Assembly (NCBI GenBank): GCA_051745065.1
Contig: JBNJDQ010000091.1
Coordinates: 1 to 9,801, forward strand
From: Chitinivibrio sp051745065
GTDB lineage: Bacteria > Fibrobacterota > Chitinivibrionia > Chitinivibrionales > Chitinivibrionaceae
DNA: 9,801 nucleotides
Reading direction: 5' to 3'
Shown here: in pieces, positions 6,757 to 9,801 of the stretch
Layout: each line of letters begins with the position of its first letter
How positions within the stretch are numbered: position 1 is the first letter of the stretch
Position numbers and translations under genes: made by a program
The notes under the pieces: model-generated
Seen by the model: the letters and a program-made list of their open reading frames with translations, nothing else
Databases searched by the model: none
Told to the model about the DNA's origin: nothing

Positions 6757-8069
6757 ACGCTTTCTTCAGTGAATACATCGATTTTTTAACAGGACTCAAT
6801 TTTTACCGCTTCACCCGCATTTTCTGGTTCTTTATCATCTTTGATTTTTCCCGCTACATCCTTCTCGAAGTGGTTCTCATTCTGCTGATCTCTTTGAAAA
6901 AGCTTATTGTCAAAGACCGCCGCCGTGAATCATTCATTGCCCTGTACAGAGAACGTCCGCTCATATCGGTGATTGTCCCGGGCAAAAACGAAGGCAAACA
7001 TATTCCCGCCCTCGTGCGGTCTCTGGGCAAACAGAACTACAAAAACTATGAACTCATTGTCGTGGATGACGGCTCCGACGACAACACAGCCGAAATCTGC
7101 CGGGATCTGGAAAAACGGGGATTCATCCGACATTTTTTCCGCAATGAAGTCCGCGGCGGAAAAGCCTCCGCAGCAAACCTTGCCCTGCGCTACAGCCGTG
7201 GCAAATATGTGGTACACCTCGATGCGGATTCAAATATCGAGTACAATGCATTGGAAGAACTGGTGCTTCCCTTCTACGAAGATGCCAAAATCGGTGCTGT
7301 GGGCGGGGATGTACGCGTGGACAACCGCTTTGAAAGCCTGCCCACATCCCTGCAGGCCCTGGAATACGGCAAAACGATATCCGTGGGTCGTCAGATTACC
7401 TCGCATCTGGGAATGCTGCGTATTATCTCCGGTGCCTTCGGTGCATTTCGCATGGATATCCTCCGGCGCCTGAAGGGCTGGGATATCGGGCCGGGCCTGG
7501 ATGGGGACATCACATTGAAAATCCGTAAAATGGGGTACAGGGTCACCTTTGCACAGCGCTCTGTCTGCTACACCCATGTACCGACCTCTTTCTTCGCACT
7601 GGCCAAACAGCGCTACCGCTGGAACCGCTCCACCGTGCGCTTTCGCCTGCGCAAACATTTTGACCTGCTCCAGCCCACGGCAAACTTCACCATTCTCAAT
7701 GCCCTGACCGTCATGGACAACCTGTGGTTCAATCTCATTCTCAATTTCAACTGGTGGATCTACCTCTTTCAGATCACCACGGAATACACCGAATCGGCAG
7801 TCTACATATTTATAACAAACTATATTCTCTACATCGGTTCCAATATTCTGCAGTACATCTTTGTTCTTCTCCTTTCTCCCAATCGCTACACCTTTCGGGA
7901 AGATCTTAAACTGTTCCCATTTCTTCCGGCCATGCCCCTGTACACCGGCTGGTATCTGCGCACGGTTCGTACCTACGCCTACCTCATGGAGCTGCTCTTT
8001 AAAACCTCCTACGAAGACCGCTGGAATCCCTGGAAGGTCTCCCGCCAGGCGCGGGACAACAACATGTAA
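6753..8069 (+). CDS. Processive family-2 glycosyltransferase (exopolysaccharide synthase-like)
   Basis: The protein has 438 residues and begins at an ATG overlapping the upstream stop (ATGA). Two N-terminal hydrophobic stretches (about 22-50) precede a GT-A catalytic domain: VPGKNE (75-80), VVDDGSDD (103-110), the metal-binding HLDADS (155-160), GLDGDIT (248-254), where Asp250 stands in the place of the catalytic base in the usual ED motif, and QRYRW (286-290), the QxxRW motif of processive enzymes. Three or more membrane segments follow (about 311-340, 347-374, 385-405). This order is that of PgaC, hyaluronan and cellulose synthases, which make a beta-linked polymer from a nucleotide sugar at the cytoplasmic face and pass it across the membrane. 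Length and helix number fit PgaC-like enzymes better than BcsA; no PilZ domain is present. The sugar used is not predictable here, though an amino sugar would fit the deacetylase genes next door. It is the catalytic centre of the operon. Confidence 0.9.
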   Translation: MNAFFSEYIDFLTGLNFYRFTRIFWFFIIFDFSRYILLEVVLILLISLKKLIVKDRRRESFIALYRERPLISVIVPGKNEGKHIPALVRSLGKQNYKNYELIVVDDGSDDNTAEICRDLEKRGFIRHFFRNEVRGGKASAANLALRYSRGKYVVHLDADSNIEYNALEELVLPFYEDAKIGAVGGDVRVDNRFESLPTSLQALEYGKTISVGRQITSHLGMLRIISGAFGAFRMDILRRLKGWDIGPGLDGDITLKIRKMGYRVTFAQRSVCYTHVPTSFFALAKQRYRWNRSTVRFRLRKHFDLLQPTANFTILNALTVMDNLWFNLILNFNWWIYLFQITTEYTESAVYIFITNYILYIGSNILQYIFVLLLSPNRYTFREDLKLFPFLPAMPLYTGWYLRTVRTYAYLMELLFKTSYEDRWNPWKVSRQARDNNM

Positions 8070-8129
8070 CACGCTGCTCAAAAAATTCTCACATCCCATA
8101 TCTATATTTCTCTTTTTCAGAGAGGATCT

Positions 8130-9590
8130 ATGAAATACGCAGGAATAATGTTACACAGTATACTTGTACTCACTCTGTGCGTTGGCTGTACATCGCCACA
8201 GAAGAAGTCATCCGAAACCTCCTCCCCTGCGCCGGGGAAGATCAAATATCTCTTTCTCTTTATCGGTGACGGCATGGGACTGCCCCAGATGGCAATGACC
8301 CAACGCGCTTTGGAGCGTTCCATCGAACCGGGAAAAGCGCATCTGGCCTTTACACAGTTTCCCGTAACCGGCAATGCGGCAACCCATGCGCAGGATCGCT
8401 TTATCACCGGTTCCGCCGCTGCGGGAACGGCCCTTGCCTGCGGCAGTAAAACCACCATCGGCACCGTGGGAATGACTGCTGACGGAGACACCCTCAGATC
8501 AATTGCAGAATATGCAAAGGCTGCAGGAAAAAAGGTGGGCATTGTCTCCAGCGTCAGCATCGACCATGCCACCCCGGCCTGTTTCTATGCTCATGAACCG
8601 GCCCGGGGAAACTATAATAATATTGCCGCACAGATGGCGACAAGCGGCTTTGATTACTTCGGCGGTGGATATGCCAAAGGTGACTTTGAGAAATATCATC
8701 AGAAAGACCCTGAAGGAGACCCCCGGAATATTCCCGCACTCATGACGGAGGCGGGCTACACCATCCTCAAAGACCGTTCAGCACTCACGGCGGCACACCC
8801 CGGCGGCAGATACTGGGCCGTTACGGAGTATGATGAATCCGCCGCCCTGAATTATGAAATCGACCGCACGGAAAAGGAGATCTCCCTTGCAGAATTCACC
8901 CGCGAAGGCATTCGGCTCCTTGATAATGATGAGGGCTTTTTCATGATGGTTGAAGGTGGAAAAATCGACTGGGCCTGCCATGCCAATGACGGCGCCTCGG
9001 CGGTGCACGATGTCATTGCCTTTGATAAGGCCGTGGAAGCGGCTCTGAACTTTTATCAGAAGCATCCCGGCGAAACAGCGGTGATTGTGACGGGAGACCA
9101 TGAATGCGGTGGCCTCTCCCTGGGCTTTGCCGGTACGGAGTACGACACCCATTACGATCTTCTCAAACATCAGAAGATTTCTTTTGCAGCCTTTACGGAA
9201 AAGCTTACGACCATGAAGAACCGCTCAGAAGCGGGAAATTTTGCCGAATATGCAGATTCCATTGCCGCGGCATTCGGCCTGGGCGGCCCGGCGGCTCCTC
9301 TGCGGGAATACGAGAGCAAACGCCTTCAAAAAGCCTTCGCCCATTCCGTGCAAAACGATTCCGTGGATCTTTCCCCCTACGAAGCGAGGATCACCTATAA
9401 CAAATACGATCCCCTGACAGTTACCGCCACGCATCTGCTGAATAACCGCGCCGGACTGGGCTGGACCTCGTACAAACATACGGCGGTCCCCGTACCGGTC
9501 TATGCCGTCGGCCCGGGCACGGATATTTTTACCGGAAACTACGACAACACGGATATCTTTCATAAGATGCGCTCCCTCACCACGTATTAA
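8130..9590 (+). CDS. PhoA-family alkaline phosphatase, probable lipoprotein
   Basis: The protein has 486 residues, close to the family norm. The start at 8130 has AGAGAGGA just upstream. The N-terminus is hydrophobic and ends LCVGC, a lipobox-like site with Cys20 (the -3 residue is Cys rather than Leu, so lipidation is likely but not certain). Active-site landmarks: FIGDGMG (44-50, Asp47); nucleophile Ser95 in ITGSAAAGTA; HATPACFYAH (146-155); MVEGGKIDWACH (273-284; Glu275, Asp280, His284); TGDHECGG (321-328; Asp323, His324); and His450 in SYKHTAVPVPVYA. Relative to E. coli PhoA, Asp153 is His146 and Lys328 is Trp281, the His/Trp combination known from Vibrio-type enzymes. It hydrolyses phosphate monoesters outside the cytoplasm with two zinc ions and a third metal. 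It lies 60 bases after the glycosyltransferase with no terminator between, so co-transcription is possible; no Pho box was seen. The link to glycan export is unproven. Confidence 0.93.
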   Translation: MKYAGIMLHSILVLTLCVGCTSPQKKSSETSSPAPGKIKYLFLFIGDGMGLPQMAMTQRALERSIEPGKAHLAFTQFPVTGNAATHAQDRFITGSAAAGTALACGSKTTIGTVGMTADGDTLRSIAEYAKAAGKKVGIVSSVSIDHATPACFYAHEPARGNYNNIAAQMATSGFDYFGGGYAKGDFEKYHQKDPEGDPRNIPALMTEAGYTILKDRSALTAAHPGGRYWAVTEYDESAALNYEIDRTEKEISLAEFTREGIRLLDNDEGFFMMVEGGKIDWACHANDGASAVHDVIAFDKAVEAALNFYQKHPGETAVIVTGDHECGGLSLGFAGTEYDTHYDLLKHQKISFAAFTEKLTTMKNRSEAGNFAEYADSIAAAFGLGGPAAPLREYESKRLQKAFAHSVQNDSVDLSPYEARITYNKYDPLTVTATHLLNNRAGLGWTSYKHTAVPVPVYAVGPGTDIFTGNYDNTDIFHKMRSLTTY

Positions 9591-9599
9591 ACCTCCGCT

Positions 9600-9632
9600 C
9601 CGATCTGCACGGTGCAGATCGGGGCGTTCTTT
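9600..9632 (+). terminator. Probable intrinsic terminator after the phosphatase gene
   Basis: A near-perfect stem pairs 9600-9609 with 9613-9622 (CCGATCTGCA with TGCAGATCGG) around a three-base CGG loop, beginning 10 bases after the stop codon. A T-rich but interrupted tail (GTTCTTT, 9626-9632) follows after a few G/C bases, so it is imperfect as a Rho-independent terminator. On the minus strand the stem lacks a T tail. Confidence 0.55.
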
Positions 9633-9801
9633 CCGCACCCCCGTTTCGGATCTTTTTCCGGCACACCCTGCGTGAGCGCACGTATATCCATAGGAAGAAA
9701 CCCTGATTCTGCAGTGGGATCTGATTTTCGTACATTTTGAGGTGATCGGAGCGGGGCTGATGCCCCGGTTACTATGTCGGTATTGCCACCGAAGGTGCTT
9801 T
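9633..9801. other. Right-edge region without a supported gene
   Basis: No plus-strand reading frame with a convincing start is visible. A short inverted repeat, GGGGC-TGAT-GCCCC, lies at about 9753-9766. One minus-strand frame is open from the edge to a TAA at 9589-9587 (about 71 codons, ending ...TVQIGAEV), which could be the tail of a convergent gene or chance. I recognise no family in it. Confidence 0.3.

Noticed and set aside
7230..8099. Minus-strand open frame of 289 codons opposite the glycosyltransferase
   Set aside because: The plus strand carries all GT2 motifs and QxxRW; the minus translation shows no family features and is a shadow of biased codon use.
9700..9801. Possible riboswitch or structured RNA near the right edge (GGGGC-TGAT-GCCCC hairpin and a GC-rich tail)
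   Set aside because: I could not match it to cobalamin, c-di-GMP or other known riboswitch cores, and only a single 5-base-pair stem is clear.
1..9801. CRISPR arrays, tRNA or rRNA genes, insertion sequences
   Set aside because: No regularly spaced repeats, tRNA cloverleaf arms, rRNA-like conserved sequence, transposase or terminal inverted repeats were seen.

Overview
The window looks like a chromosomal segment of a diderm (Gram-negative type) bacterium. Support comes from an outer-membrane TolC-like protein with a signal peptide, a HlyD-like periplasmic adaptor, a putative lipoprotein phosphatase, dense coding and overlapping genes. GC content is moderate to slightly high by eye. I cannot assign a phylum from the sequence alone.

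Left block (1-1927, minus strand): a cytoplasmic sugar-modification operon read leftwards. A PIG-L/LmbE-type deacetylase (start corrected to 1927) abuts a formyltransferase-fold protein (stop and start codons touching). That gene overlaps by 4 bases (GTGA) a second formyltransferase-fold protein, which runs off the window edge. The likely theme is removal of an N-acetyl group from an amino sugar followed by N-formylation, but the substrate is not visible.

Middle (1928-2058): an AT-rich divergent promoter region with candidate promoters facing both ways.

Central block (2059-8069, plus strand): four overlapping genes forming what looks like a synthase-dependent exopolysaccharide production and export cassette. 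They encode (1) a TolC-like outer-membrane protein with an extra C-terminal TIM-barrel, glycoside-hydrolase-like domain; (2) a HlyD-like adaptor with one N-terminal membrane segment, a long coiled coil and an extra beta-rich insertion; (3) a soluble regulator with a TackOD1-type zinc-ribbon domain and a C-terminal GGDEF-like domain that has lost the catalytic signature but keeps the RxxD I-site spacing; (4) a processive family-2 glycosyltransferase with membrane segments and QxxRW. The simplest model is that the glycosyltransferase polymerises and translocates a glycan, the degenerate GGDEF protein senses c-di-GMP, and the adaptor and outer-membrane protein carry the polymer out while the barrel domain trims it or binds it in the periplasm. 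This resembles Pel and Pga systems in logic but uses a TolC/HlyD conduit.

Right block (8130-9590): a PhoA-family alkaline phosphatase, probably a lipoprotein, 60 bases after the glycosyltransferase, followed by a terminator-like hairpin. The last ~170 bases hold no gene I can support; a minus-strand open frame running in from the right edge is noted as uncertain.
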